Source of the DNA: Hygrocybe punicea
Lineage: Eukaryota; Basidiomycota; Agaricomycetes; Agaricales; Hygrophoraceae
Assembly (NCBI GenBank): GCA_963556145.1
Contig: OY744472.1
Location: 3,162,001 to 3,226,000, forward strand
Length of the DNA: 64,000 nucleotides
Reading direction: 5' to 3'
Shown: positions 11,950 to 24,185 of the stretch, piece after piece
How the letters are laid out: every line of letters begins with the position of its first letter
Numbering within the stretch: position 1 is the stretch's first letter
Made by a program: the position numbers and the translations under genes
The notes under the pieces: generated by a model
The model's input: the letters and a program-made list of their open reading frames with translations, nothing else
What the model was told of the DNA's origin: nothing
Databases searched by the model: none

Positions 11950-13600
11950 TGTTACGGATCGCTTCTGCAGCGGGCTCCGGCAACAATCAACTTAACAGGG
12001 GATCGGCTTCCAGAGGAGAGAACAGCAGCTTTCATTGTTGCTTACAGCTAAGACAACACTGCTAAGAAGGGGGGGTCAAGGTCTAATGTCATTGCGAGCC
12101 GTGGGGGTTACCCAAAACAAGATGAGTCTGCCCCAAGAACCAGACTAAACGTAAGGAAAGGAAAAGAAGAAAAAGTCCGAACCAACAACAAGAACAGTAC
12201 ATATAGTGGCTGGTCTTGAGGGGAGGTAAATAGGAATACAACCATGAAGCCACAACATGTCCAACTCTACCATGTGTTCACCATGAGGCATACATGAGGC
12301 GTCCTCATGTCGATGTTCTCGCGATCCAACTGGAGGCCTGGGTGTCGTTGAGGATAGAAGAGGTCCAGATGACTCGGATGATTTGTCATCGGATCATGTG
12401 ACATGCAGAATTGCCAATTCGGGGTCTACACTTGCTGTAATGGGCAAGTACGCAGTTTGGCAAGTGCATTGCATGGTCGGGTCGAAGATGGGTATCGTCC
12501 AGTGTAGGATTGGTGATGAGAGTGTCTTGAGGTAGCAGGGACATAGCGACAAGGTCGGTATAAAGGAAAACAAAGGAATGTATGGAGGGAAAACCAACTA
12601 GGATGGTGGGATAGTCGAGGTCAGACATGTGAACAGCATAAGCTGTACCGGATGACGATGTCTGTGTCAATGACGTATCGAGGGGTGATGTCTTGTCCTG
12701 TCTGTGGAACAATGCAGTCCACCTGATGTTGGTATTCATCCAAGAAAGGGTATTGTTGTAAACGAGTGTGGGAGATATCAAGGTTATAGATGGAAAAGGG
12801 TAAATGAATGTGGGTCCAGGTTTCGAGTCATGGCACAGGTGACAAGCTGTGGGAACAAGTCGTCGGGTACTGCAATGAAGCGATGTCGTGCGAACAATAT
12901 GCGATAGGGGTTGGTTCACTGTTTGGGAAGTCGTATGGTCTGTGGTCAAAGTCCAAAAGAATGTGCTTCGGCGATGGTCGGATTAGAGAGAACAGTGAAA
13001 TGTCTTGTGATCGGGGATTGTTCAGAGTTCGCATGCAGGTGAGGAATGTCGTCGGATCGTCAGGGAGGATAATGGTAGGCACAGGGTACGAAAGTGGAAA
13101 CCATATATCCAGGTATGGCAATTGTCAATTACGTGTCGATATATTGTCAAGGTGGAAGTCGGAAGTATCGATGGCAGAAGGGTTTCGGTACCGATGCCAA
13201 AGATAGAACATAACAAGGTAAAAACCGATCAGGAAGGTGATGGCGATGCTGCCAATGATGATTACGGTAATTAGCTGTGTTGGGAGTACAGCCATTGTAA
13301 ATCGGTTTGTTGTGGGATGAAGTCAACAATATGTCAGGGCAAGGGAAAAGACAATAGCAATGATGTCCGTCGGCAAGGAGACTATTCGGGTACAGCAAGG
13401 TCACGTGGGATATGTCCATGGTCGGTCTGGATTGTTCTAGAAGAAGAAAGGATGAAAAGAGAACAAGAACAAGAATAAACAATGATGTCCAAAAGAAGAC
13501 AAAAGGTAAAGGGGAACAAAAAAGGAAGGTATGGTAAAGTGGAATCGTCATCATGGGTAGCGGAGTCGGAATCGGAGTTGCGGAGTTGAAAAATGTAACA
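11950..13600. mobile_element. Solo LTR, 1.65 kb, in the MITE loop
   Basis: Begins TGTTACGG and ends TGTAACA (TG..CA with TGTTAC/GTAACA inverted ends), flanked by a 5-bp duplication ACTCC at 11945-11949 and 13601-13605. No internal retrotransposon gene, primer-binding site or second LTR is seen, so a solo LTR left by recombination is the simplest reading. Long frames on the minus strand (12386-12949, 13147-13644) lack recognisable domains and I do not call them genes. Confidence 0.8.
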
Positions 13601-13809
13601 ACTCCCATGCAGACCAACATAATATAGATGCAATATGGACTCAATGAACAAAAATAAAGAAAAACACGGTATATGCACTTCTAGCCCTTGAAAGAATGGA
13701 CAATTTTCTTCCTACAATCTTCTTCATAGGAGCTCATTTGCTGCCATAATTTGACAATATCATTTTGGGTGTTAAAAAGTACTGGTTTACCTCTTGTTTC
13801 ATCTACAAC

Positions 13810-14146
13810 CACCTGTGAAGCCCACCAAACCCCTCTAATTAGAGGTTACATCCTATCTGGGTGACACCTCTAACTAGAGGGTATTTATCGTGGCTAGGGC
13901 CTCCTTCAATAAATGTTCAATAGCTATAGGGTACTTGAAAAATTTTAACATCTGGCCTCGGACTATAGTGTGTTTCTGGCCCCGCCTCCCGCTCACTGTT
14001 GTCCCAATCTGGACATCCCAATGTGGATGTTCTGATTTTGTGCGCGCTGACCAATGTCCTCAATTTGGACTTGTCCTTGGCATGTCAGCGCCACGTCACA
14101 GACACATGCACTCAACATCCCGCCACCCCCGCTCAACATTTCTCAC
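13810..14146 (+). repeat. KDZ left terminal inverted repeat (337 bp)
   Basis: Intact TIR from CACCTGTGAAG to caacatttctcac. Its mirror is found in two pieces, 20880-20990 (inner 111 bp) and 44773-44999 (outer 227 bp), total 338 bp. The junction gttctga/ttttgtg on the left is mirrored as cacaaaa/tcagaac when the two right pieces are joined. Confidence 0.93.
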
Positions 14147-14263
14147 GGGACTCCATCATTTTAGATGCCCCACCCATCACTGTTCCTGTACACTACATAT
14201 TATACCTTACATACCACTGTCTGTTGTGTCAGCTGCCACAATCAATTAATAGTAGTACTGTAT

Positions 14264-17200
14264 CTAAAGATACAGAATCTCGTATATGGCCTGACCAATC
14301 TCCTCGTCATCTGTGTCGCCATCACCACATTTCTCCCCATCCCACTCATCATCACTATCTTCAATGTGCTCATCTGATATAATACTGGCGCCTGCGCCCA
14401 CCTCTGCAGTGGCCGTCTGCCCAGAGCAAATTTCCTCCCCTGTCTCACCCATGACCTCGACACTCTCCTCTGGCATGAGGCTACCAGTGAACCCTTTGAG
14501 GTGGGCAATCTTTTGGAGGCGGGTGTTATGGAGAGGTGTGAAGCGGCCACGTTCCATTCTGAAGATGGCGATCTGGTGAGCGAGGCCAGGATCATGTACC
14601 TGCACCTCAGCCTCCCTCTTCTGCAAGAAGGCATCCTCATCGCGAAGGTACGTAACGAAACGCATGATCTCCATATTCAAGCATGTGATCTCAGCTTGGG
14701 CACTTAGGATTTTGAAGTGAAGGTCAAGGGCGAGACGGCCCGTAGGTGTGGCCCAAGGACGCTGCTGCACATCCTGCCGAGTATCACGGAGGAGATCGAA
14801 GTCGGCAAGGAACGCATATTCCACCACATCATTCCATTGGAGCAATCGCCGCGGAGGAACCAGGGACTGCGCAGCCGTGTTATACCGCTCTAATGCCATT
14901 CGGATGGCTTGAGACCGAGATTGCAGCACCTTAGTGATGTGCTTGCGAAGCTTGTAACCTACAATAACGATAGCAGAGAATCAGTATGAATAACACATGT
15001 GAAAATGGCAAACTCACCTGTTTGCGACATATTCATCTTCGTGAGCTCAAACAGCCGAGCGACCACAAGCCCCTCCAGGGTATCAAGGGCTCGTTGATAC
15101 TTGCACATTGCAACTAACTTGGCTGTGGCCTCCCATTCCACACAGCCTGGTTCCCAGCGAATAGTGATCTCCAGCTGCCTCTCAAGGTCGTGTACTACCA
15201 CCAGGTCCTTATCCCATCCTTCAAGAGCGTGCCGTCGGGCAGTCTCTTTGGATTGCGTAGTGTCCCTTTTTGATGTCGCCATGACATCGGGGGTTGTGAT
15301 ATTCCATGCTAACCAGGTAGCATCCAGAGTTGCTCTAGCACCAACATATCAGCATAGAAATCAGGAAGGGTTGCCTAAGACTCACTCACTTGTGCGGAGA
15401 TTCACCAGCTTTTGGTAGTACTCCATCTGGAGTGTCTCCTCCGAAGGCTCTTTCATCAACGCCTTGAGGTAAGCGCATTCTTCCGCTAGCCAGTCATTGA
15501 AGACGGCAGTATCACTTACTCCAAGTTCCTCCATCACTTGAGTCAGGGCTGTGGGCCCAGTAGTGAGAATGTCGAGGGCTTGTGAATAGTTGTTGAGGAG
15601 GAAGGTACCTAACAGCCGAATGAGCAGTTGTTAGAACCACAGAAAATGAACTTACTTAGGCTGTGATACATGTCAAAGTTATCGGTATGCTTGAAGTAAG
15701 CAACGATGGCCTGCCAGCGGTGGAATGCGCTGGCATAACGAAGGGTGGGAGCTAGGTGGTTTGATTTGGAGAAGGCGTGTTTGCAGCCTTCCAAGTCGTT
15801 AAGGCCAGCATCCACATCATAGGACACTAGGTGCGAGAGTTGACAAATGCGATTGTGCGCATGGCCATGAAAGGCGCCGACAAGTGACTTGTACTCTGAC
15901 TGACGCGCGAGAGGACCTAGGGGGCTCTGGTTTAGTGTGGTCCCAAACTTACAACCAATGTCGTAGCCACCACAGAGCTTGATTTTCAATACAGTGATCA
16001 GCTCCTCGACAGTGTGACAACAAGTCATCAGGAGCTACTATGAATAAAAGGTTGATATCAGCCACCTACAGTTCACCACTCCGAACCATATCCGCAATGA
16101 GCAACATGAAACCATGTCGGCAGAGAGAGAGGAAGATCCCGGTCTCATCAAAAATCCCCCACATTCGCGCTGTGAATTCCGTCGCCATGTTTCGCCAACG
16201 ATCAGAGCAAGGGTTGATATCGGGGTCATCCGACTTGGCCAGTGTGAGTAGAAACAGTAGACTATGGTTAGAACCTCACCTGGCCATCCTCAGCCAGCAA
16301 CTCCTGCAGCACAGTTTTTTCCCATTTGTCAACCTTCGCTCATGGCAGATAATAGTCGCTATTGATGGTTCTTGTGTCAATCCGATCAATCGCCGGCCCA
16401 ACGATGGGCTGACCATCAGGACCATCGGTCGTTGGACCGCGAAGCAGAATGCGCTTCGGTGAGTCGTTACCATCCATCGTGAAAAGTATGTCGTATGTAA
16501 GCTGTGGCTCATCTTTGAGTTTGTAAGTACAGGGTGGGCAGCAATGCTTCAGCCGCCAATTGGGGGTGTCACGGCCCAGGGCATGTTGGACACGCCTGTC
16601 AACAGTGGAATGGATGGCCAGATAGACATCATATGCGATAGAAAATTGTCTGGAGAGATAGGGCTTGAAAGGCACCTAAAGTACACGACATTGGTGCAAG
16701 CAAACACTATAATGACGATGCACTTACGCAGTGGAGATCACACAGAGTTTTCACAAATCGTTGCACTGCGAGATGCGGACAACGCAAGTGTGCCGTCCGA
16801 TACAGTTCAAGAGCGTGGATAGTGATGGCCACAGAAGGTTTGGCAGGGGAACAGGGGATGAGACCGTGTCGAATGAAGGCAGTGGCGATGTAGGCATCCG
16901 TTGGGAGTAAGTGGAACTTGACAGGGTAAGATTCTTCGGGTGGATAAGCAGTTTGAAGACAAGACACAAGGAACAAGGGCTTACGGAAAACGTCAATGAT
17001 GTTGACTTGATACTTGCCCTCTGAGGTCGCATCACCTAGCTGCCTTCCCTGCAGCTCCCATCTCACATAGGCATCCGTCATCTTTTCCATCTGCTGAGCG
17101 AAGTGGGTGTGAATGTTTTCAGTGCGATCTCGTCGTGTATGATGGTCGGCACGTTTGCGACTTCTAGAAGGTCAGTGTCAATTGCAGAAAGGTTACTGCA

Positions 17201-17741
17201 AGCCTACCGTTTCTTGAAATTATCCACAAGCTCGTCTTCCATGGCCCGAGCCACCTCCGCAAACTCTCCACCAGCATGGCTGATGTCTATGCAATCGGCA
17301 CCAGTGAGCACATCCTCCATCATCATCCAGTCTTCATCCCTCTCATCCGGTTGGCCATTACGTTGTTCATCATAAGCACGACGCTCTGCTGCAGTCATCT
17401 CTGCAAAGCTCGTCAGGTAGAAGTCAGGCTGATATGAATAAAAAATACCTAGTAGGCGCTGGTGGTGCAATTCAGCTGTAGAAGCCTGGCATACTCTAAT
17501 CTGTCGTTGACCGAGGGATTCCTTGAAGGGTATGCACCGTCCTGTGGAATTTGTCTGGCTGCCTGAGTACAAGACTCTTCAAGACGAGGAGGTGGTGAGA
17601 TTGCGAGTCTTTGGGTGCTTCCCCATGTGGGAAGAACAAACAAACAAGTGGCCGTATACATGTACATTTACAAGTGGCACGTATACCACTACCGTGACCC
17701 AACGTCTTTCCACCACTCCAACCTTCCACATCTTCCCGTAG
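14264..17741 (-). CDS. KDZ transposase (Kyakuja-Dileera-Zisupton superfamily)
   Basis: Multi-exon gene read on the minus strand. Segments in order: LGIFYSYQPDFYL (about 17430); the start of the catalytic region with INIIDVF-like and CPHLAVQRFVKTLCDLH blocks (17090-16710); SRQFSIAYDVYLAI and GRDTPNWRLKHCCPPCTY (16660-16530); LCGGYDIGCKFGTTL, GAFHGHAHNRICQL and LNDLEGCKHAFSKSNHLAP (15990-15750); then the long helical C-terminus with RSQAIRMALERYN and WNDVVEYAFLADFDLLRD (14929-14264). The last intron is clear: MNMSQTG joins YKLRKH across 14960-15017. Borders of the earlier introns are approximate and the first exon (around 17600-17741) is uncertain. This family is widespread in Agaricomycetes. 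I cannot tell whether all exons are intact. Confidence 0.85.
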
Positions 17742-17997
17742 CACTACATCCTTGTCACCCTGTATACTTAGGTTAAAGTACATATATCTTGTATACTAAT
17801 TATTAGGGAGAATTTACTAAACTTTTGATGGGTTTTCATATCTTTGTGTAAACCACACAATTCACCATGCAGAGTGGGCGCAACAGAGTGATATTGAGAG
17901 GGGGGTAGGCATTACATCATACAGAACAAGGAGCAAACGGCGACACTACATTACAGGCGGAAGGATGTGATACCTTGAGTAGCAAACAGGACGCTTC

Positions 17998-18865
17998 CTA
18001 TTCAACTTTCGGTTCAGGTACCACGTCGCCCGCCATGTACCCAAGAACGAACAGGAGGTCAGCTTCTGTGAGATTGCGAGCACGCTCAACAATGGAAGTC
18101 GACAGAAAACCGAGGACAGCATTAGCCTTTAACCTGCAGGTATTGTTATACATGCAGATACAAGGCTCCGGGGGCTTACCTGCCATGGTAGATGCCTGGC
18201 AATGCGCCTCGCAATACCACCCAGAAGGATTCTTCATCTGACTGTCCACCCACACAAGTACTTGGCGAGGAGGGGCTGCTGGCCTGAGGGAAAGTGTCCC
18301 GGGGCTGCTGGGGGCTGGAGGGAGTTGTTGTAAGTCCAGTTGTTCTGTTCGCAACTGCAGTCTCCCATGCTTCATGAGCCGCTGCAGCACTGTAGAACCC
18401 ACGAAATCTGGCGTGTGGAAATCCACTGGTCATCGACGAACAAGTATTCCTATAAACATAGTTAGCGAGGTCTGCAGCACAAGATGGCGGTTCTTACCAA
18501 GTATCAAACACGCCCATTTTCCTGCCATTGAACACAACGTAGGCAACGTATTTGCCCGTCTTAGTAGGACTATCAACAGTGGTCAGTGGAACAGGAATGT
18601 GCCGAAGAGATTTCTGTGTGGCGACTTCGAAGGGGTCTTCAGGAACAGGAAGGTACTCCTCGGGCCGTTTCACAAAGGGATGGCGAGGTAGAGGAAAATA
18701 GAATAGAGGACACAGAGGATGGAGATGAGGGAGACGGCAGCCCTGATGGTGCTGGATAGTGAAACTGGGACATGCGGGTGTTGAGAGGTTCTGCAAAGAA
18801 GTCACACGGAATCTTGAAGCTTGAAATAACAAAACTCGCCTATTTTCATAGTTAGACGGCAACAC
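17998..18865 (-). CDS. Protein with two RNase H1 N-terminal (viroplasmin-like) segments
   Basis: Three exons on the minus strand: up to 18498, 18449-18180 and 18133-17998, with GT..AG introns of 48 and 46 nt that keep frame to a TAG at 17998. The first segment reads KYVAYVVFNGRKMGVFDTW and then MTSGFPHARFRGFYS...AHEAW. The second reads FWVVLRGALPGIYHGR. The pattern YVV..G...G(V/I)(F/Y) is the signature of the RNase H1 N-terminal hybrid-binding fold (PF01693 type). No RNase H catalytic domain follows. The start codon is uncertain (first ATG at 18865, a low-complexity proline region in between). It lies inside the KDZ element upstream of the transposase on the same strand, so it is probably KDZ cargo or an accessory gene. 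Confidence 0.6.
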
Positions 18866-19105
18866 ACGGAAAGTAGTGGTCTGGAGGATGGGGAATAAAT
18901 ATTCATATATTAATACTTATCACAATACATGTTTTGTTGCATGTGTGCGTTGTTGAACTCCATGTCAATTCGACAGGATTCCGGCACTTGGGCTGGGCGC
19001 AACTCCACCAAGGATGTCATTGTCGTCAGTGCGTGAACGAAATCTTCAACCACCTCGGCAACGCGTAAGATCACACGAGAGTGGACCAGGGCAAAATACG
19101 CAGCG

Positions 19106-20607
19106 ATGCAGACCGATATCAACACTTTGGTGGAGGAAGTCGATGCTAAAATTGAAGCGCTTGCACATGCTCACAGTCGAAAAGCAACCTATATCAAGCA
19201 GCTCGTCCTTGGCAACACGTTATACAAACAACGCAGGGCTCCTACCCTACACAACGCCATCTCCCATTTCAAAAGTGTAGAGTTGAATGAAGGTAACGTA
19301 TTGCTCCCTGTCTGCTCACTTATGCTTTGATGACACCTGCTTGTAGACTTGCCCCCTGGGGAGCAGCTACACCTAGCAGATCTCCAGAAGCTGGCCAAGG
19401 AAGACCCGGATCTTAACGACATGTCCCAGGAGAAGCAGGCCGAACTAATTAGAGGTCTTGAAGAGTACCATGCTACCAATAAATTGGGCGCTCGGAGATC
19501 AAACATCTCTGCTGCAAAGGATGTTAGGACTACAGTGGATCGAGTTAGCCTGGAGGTTTGTCATGCCATAGGTCATGTTGCCAGTGTTGTTGACCCGCTC
19601 GTCAGTTGGACAACCTTGCTTCACGCACCGGAATTCACGCCATTGCCTTCATTACCCGTGGTCATATCAATGATACGGTGGAGCTGGAATGGCTGGAGTC
19701 CAGAAACTCGATGGAGTTCCTCCGAGACACCTATGATATGGACCCTTGGGACGTCTCAAGATTGTTCGAGCAGTGGGCTTGCTCTCGTACAAAGAGTGAG
19801 TTGTTTGCCTGCCTGTACTACTGATCATCACCTGATTGTGCAACAGATGGTGAAGCCTGCGACACATTGCCCGCGGTTCGTGTACAATGCACCAAGATAA
19901 TACTCTCGGGTCTTAGTAAGTTCATCTATTAAGTTGTGATGCTACAGCGTACTCATACTCCGACAGAATTTGCCACAAAAGCCAAGGATATCGCTATGAA
20001 CTACACCAACTATGAGAGCTCCATCGTTGAGTGCTACAAGGTCAAATTAGTTGGTTGGACATACCCCAAGTTTGTCAGCCCCTCCGAAATTGGTGCTATG
20101 GGTGACGTCCAAAAACTTCGGGATGCATTGAAGTCAGGGTCATGCAAGTGGGTCCGGCTCTCTAAGCAACAGGTGAAGCAACATGTTGCAGATGTCGAGA
20201 GTCGGCGCTCTCAAGGTGAGGTCATAGGAAAGAAGTGCAAGGAGCGAAGTGACAAGGGCAAGAAACGCCCACACAAAATGACCCACGCACCTGATGGCGA
20301 GTCCCCGGCATCCAATGGTGATGAAGATGGTGACGTTGAGGAGGATGACGAGTGCCCACGGAAGAAGAAAAAGGTGGCGGTGAGCACAAGACCCCATGCC
20401 AACAGGAATGACGACAATGACAAAGAGGGTGACGAGCGCCCGCAGAAGAAACAAATGAAGGTTGCCACGAGCACAAAGTCCCGTACCATTGGGAAGAAAA
20501 CCCTCAAGGTTGCGCATCCCAGGAAAGCGAAGGAAGCCCCTGCGAGAAGCAAGTCCATCATCTCGGACACCAATGAAAGTTGGGAAGAGAGTGTGGATGA
20601 TGAGTAG
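19106..20607 (+). CDS. KDZ-associated basidiomycete orphan protein
   Basis: Five exons: 19106-19292, 19347-19555, 19606-19795, 19847-19915 and 19967-20607, all with GT..AG introns. The sum is 1296 nt, an open 431-residue product. The N-terminal half is helical (SRKATYIKQLVLGNTLY, KLGARRSN). The middle has LASRTGIHAIAFITRGH, DPWDVSRLFEQWAC and LVGWTYPKFVSPSEIG. The C-terminal 150 residues are alternating Lys-rich and Asp/Glu-rich, as in nuclear proteins. I recognise it as a repeated basidiomycete orphan family but know no function. Divergent to the transposase within the same KDZ ends. It appears intact. Confidence 0.75.
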
Positions 20608-20879
20608 GTCTGGCAACCACAGTACAGGCAAGCAAGCTGAGCTGTATCATCTGTGCTTGACTAACACCCACCCACTAGTGACCTGCTCCCTGCTTGAAAG
20701 AAGTCACCCTTGTTTGCTCCCCATCTTTTTAAGTTGAAACTGCCATTTTTTTTGGAAATTACACCACCCCTTACTACACATAGACACACAGCTCTCGGAA
20801 TAAAAATTGATGCTATTGGTACAATATCTACCTGGGTAAGCAACAAACTACAGGCTAAATGATAAATTCTGAGCTTGCT

Positions 20880-20990
20880 GTGAGAAATGTTGAGCGGGGG
20901 TGGCGGGACGTTGAGCGCATTTGTCTGTGACGTGGTGCTGACATGCCGAGGACAAGTCCAAATTGAGGACATTGGTCAGCGCGCACAAAA
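20880..20990 (-). repeat. KDZ right TIR, inner part
   Basis: Inverted match of 14036-14146. Stops at cacaaaa (20990), exactly at the 5' border of the large Helitron. The outer 227 bp are at 44773-44999. Confidence 0.92.
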
Positions 20991-21276
20991 TTATGAGTCC
21001 CTATAAGGGAATCGTTTTGTATATGGTCAGTTTTCAGTTCAGGGTTGAAAACGCCACAAACGCCAATTCGCCTTACCGTGGGAATAAATTTAACTAACTG
21101 TGGGAACAAATTCGAATCCCTGGGAATAATTATGAAACCATGTGACCTTCTCCCTCTTGTAACTGTGAGAACTTATTGTCCTAATCAGTGTGAACAATAA
21201 GGTTGGAGCCAAATTTGTAATGGTGAGAATGTCTGATCAGAGCTGCCGATCTTGGAATTGTGAATGAGCTCCACTC

Positions 21277-21650
21277 TCACAAGTTGTTTGGTAAAGAAGT
21301 GTATTCAGAAATATAAAATAGTAACAAAGTCTGACACTCACATGATGCTGATGTGCCCTGAATGAAGTTGAAGAATTTTTGTTTGTTATGATCTTGAATT
21401 GCAATCAAGCTTCGTCCAGCTTGGAAACATCTGTCTTCAACAGAATCCCCTGTGTTTTGAATCATCTTGGATAGCATGAGGTATTATTAAGATTCATGGT
21501 ATGAGGGCATGTGCACTTACCTCAAGTCATCCAAAATTGTTCTGACAATGTACAACATCCATGAGTTGTGTCCTGGTGGCAATATGTGTGGACATGTCTT
21601 TTCCACTCAGCAAAAAAGACGAGTGACTCAATGTCAGTCGGACCAAACCA
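21277..21650 (-). pseudogene. Duplicated fragment of the ATP-grasp-like gene
   Basis: Minus-strand homology to 22650-22960: the same QDHNKQKFFNF block, the same splice region and the same flanking exon end, with many changes. It lies beside an inverted repeat and is separated from the fuller copy by it. Not expected to be functional. Confidence 0.65.
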
Positions 21651-21679
21651 GACTATGGGCCTGACATTGGTTGTATTGA

Positions 21680-22290
21680 TTCTCTTGCGCACTGGCCATA
21701 ACTCAATTATACAATTATCTACAGTGTTTTTGACAGATGTTGAAGATATTTCTTGTATTTATTTCATTTTTTGTGACTGGGAAACCTCTGCCGAATGGCT
21801 GACGAACTGATCGAACGCCGTCTGTCAGGGGTCTGGGAGCTGTGACACATTTTATTTTCCTACAAACTACCATACAACAGTTGTATGATCGTTTACAGCA
21901 TATTTGACACATGGGCTTGATGTTGGTTGTGTTGATTCTCTTTACCCACTGCCCATAAACGAATTTCACAGCCATGGTGTAGATGGCTGTGGAATTTTAT
22001 TATGGCCAGTGGGCAAGATAATCAACCTAACCAATGTCATGGCCATGTGTCAAATATGCTGTAGTGGATCGTACAACTGTTGTACGGTAGTTTGTAGGAA
22101 AACAAAATGTGTCACAGCTCCCAGACCCCTGACGAACAGCGTTCGATCTGTTCGTCAACCATTCGGCAGAGGTTTCTCAGTCACAAAATTTAAATAAATA
22201 CAAGAAATGTCGTTGACATCTGTCGAATACGCTGTAGATAATTGTATAATTGAGTTATGGCCAGTGTGCAAGAAATCAATACAACCAATG
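21680..22290. repeat. Inverted repeat, arms about 260 bp
   Basis: 21680-21940 and 22030-22290 are reverse complements with scattered changes: gggcctgacattggttg mirrored by caaccaatgtcaggccc, and a central ccgaatggctgacgaac mirrored by gttcgtcaaccattcgg. The spacer is about 90 bp. The arms contain a diverged form of the hairpin repeat found between the other cargo genes. Non-coding. Confidence 0.8.
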
Positions 22291-22399
22291 TCAGGCCCAT
22301 GCATCAAATATGGTTGCGGAATTTCCTTACGGCCAGTGGACAAGACAATAAATACAACCAATGCAATAATGTTCGATTAAATCGTGGTTAGTGACATAT

Positions 22400-24185
22400 T
22401 TAAAGATACAGATATGGATTTGTAATGTCTACAAAGTACTTGTAGAATACACTCGAAAACGTGTCCACAAAAGATCCGAGTGGAGCACGAACAGACTTCG
22501 CACCTTGCTTCATGTTGGACCACAAGCTTGTGGTATGATACCTTTCAACCTCATTCACAAAATAGCAAACATGGTTGGTTTGTGAATCAACAATGAGTGA
22601 GATGTCTATCCGACAAAATACACTCATTGAAGGCTTTCCACCAATCATGCTTGACTCAATAGCATATAGGCCCTCGTATGTGCTTCGAACGAAGTCGAAG
22701 AATTGTTGTTTGCCTTGGTCTCGAATCGCAATGGAGCCTTGGTCCGGATTGCAGACATTTGTTTTCAACAAAATCCCTTGTGATTGGAACAATCTTAAAT
22801 GAGATGAGGGATTAAGGTTTATGGTGTGAGGGCGTTTGTACTGACCTCAATTCCTCCAACGTATAAAATGTTGTCACAATGTCCCACTTCCATGATTTCG
22901 TTTCCTTGTTGCAATGTGTGTGGACCGTATAGATGACCCTTCCACCCACCAAAAACACCCGCCATTCTCCAATTTTGGCTAGCGGCTCAACGTAGGTTTG
23001 ACCGAACCAACGTGAACCGGGCACCTCACTATTCTGATGCATATAATCCCAATTACGTCTTGGATCACCCGGGAATAAAACGTGGTGGCCGGTGTCGCTA
23101 TGCGTTCTTTTCAACACAATATTTGCCGGAAATGGTTCTCCATCCATCAACAACCTCGCTTGCGAACGTATTGTGTTTGTCTTCATAAGGGCTATGTGGA
23201 GCAGGTTCTGCATCTGCGTCCATTTCAGATGAACGGTATTCATTTGTTTCGGTGGTGGCCACACATGGACCGTTCGACAAAGCTCCTCGATTCCAGCCAA
23301 GAAGTTTGACACATTTTCCAGCGTTATACCATATTGATTACCGCTATAAATTCTTCCATCAATCAAAGACCGGATGGCAATTATTTAAACCCTCACATGT
23401 ATGACATTCCCATGTCGACACCACCAAAGACACAATCGGCTGATTTGAACTTTTCCCATGTTTCGTTTTTTCGATTGTATTGGAGCATCACACGATGAAA
23501 TTCTGGCCAAAACATGTATTTAACCTGGAATCATTGTGCTGGTGTACTGGGATCATCGCATTGCCAATGCTGCATTCACATGGCCACATAAACCTATTGA
23601 TTATGGATTGCATCACGTATAAACTTATGTAGATCACCAAGGCAGAGTACATACCCATTCCTGAATGCAAACCCCATAACGAGACTTGTGGTTCTTGATG
23701 CTATGTATAAACCCTTCAAGGTGTGAAACGGTATCGTATTCCTTCTTTGATATTGTGGTTGTAACAAACGCCAGGTCGTTTGTTGCGGCAGCTTTGCTAA
23801 CAACGCATGTCGTAGGATCAAGAACAAAGATAATTCGGAAGACTCGGTTGTCGTTTGCAGTTGGCACTATTGTATTCATTGGGGTATAATCCATTTCGAC
23901 ATCGGAGGGAGACGGTGAGCGGGATGGTGGCAATAGCGAACGCTCCTCATCCATAGGATTTTGGACGCCTTGAGAGTTCTCTATGAACCTCCGGCCAAGA
24001 CACACAGACTGTGGGCAGATTCCAGATGAGATACAATTCGGGTGTTTCAATGCTGATCCACAATGTCGCTGACAGGAGCTCCCTTCTTTGTTCCAAAGGA
24101 TGGTTTGTGTCTGTACTGATGTGCATTTTCGTCCTGGACAGATATGGGCGCAAACTTCATAGCCAAATTCCTGAGCTCTAGGCAT
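22400..24185 (-). CDS. ATP-grasp-like cargo protein
   Basis: Multi-exon minus-strand gene. The N-terminal exon (24185-23634) has a Cys-rich part (CAHICPGRKC, CQRHCG, CISSGICPQ) and a Ser/Pro linker. The central exon (to 22846) has FPANIVLKRTHSDTGHHV, RWFGQTYVEPLAKIGEWRVF and VGGRVIYTVHT. After an intron 22796-22845 the last exon has SVFCRIDISLI and YFVNEVER. The Lys of VLKR, the GEWRVF strand and the RxD...NEVE ending match the ATP-grasp nucleotide site in order; the assignment is by pattern. Related orphans are common in Agaricomycetes. The exon around 23370-23600 (YMFWPEFHRVM) has an unclear border, so integrity is uncertain. The substrate is unknown. Confidence 0.6.

Noticed and set aside
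12386..13644. Minus-strand open frames inside the LTR
   Set aside because: No domain or splice structure, and inside an element whose ends define an LTR.
14035..20991. A separate 7-kb element bounded by attttgtgcgcgctg inverted repeats
   Set aside because: These are only the inner part of the KDZ TIR. No target duplication flanks them, and the outer part lies across the Helitron insertion.
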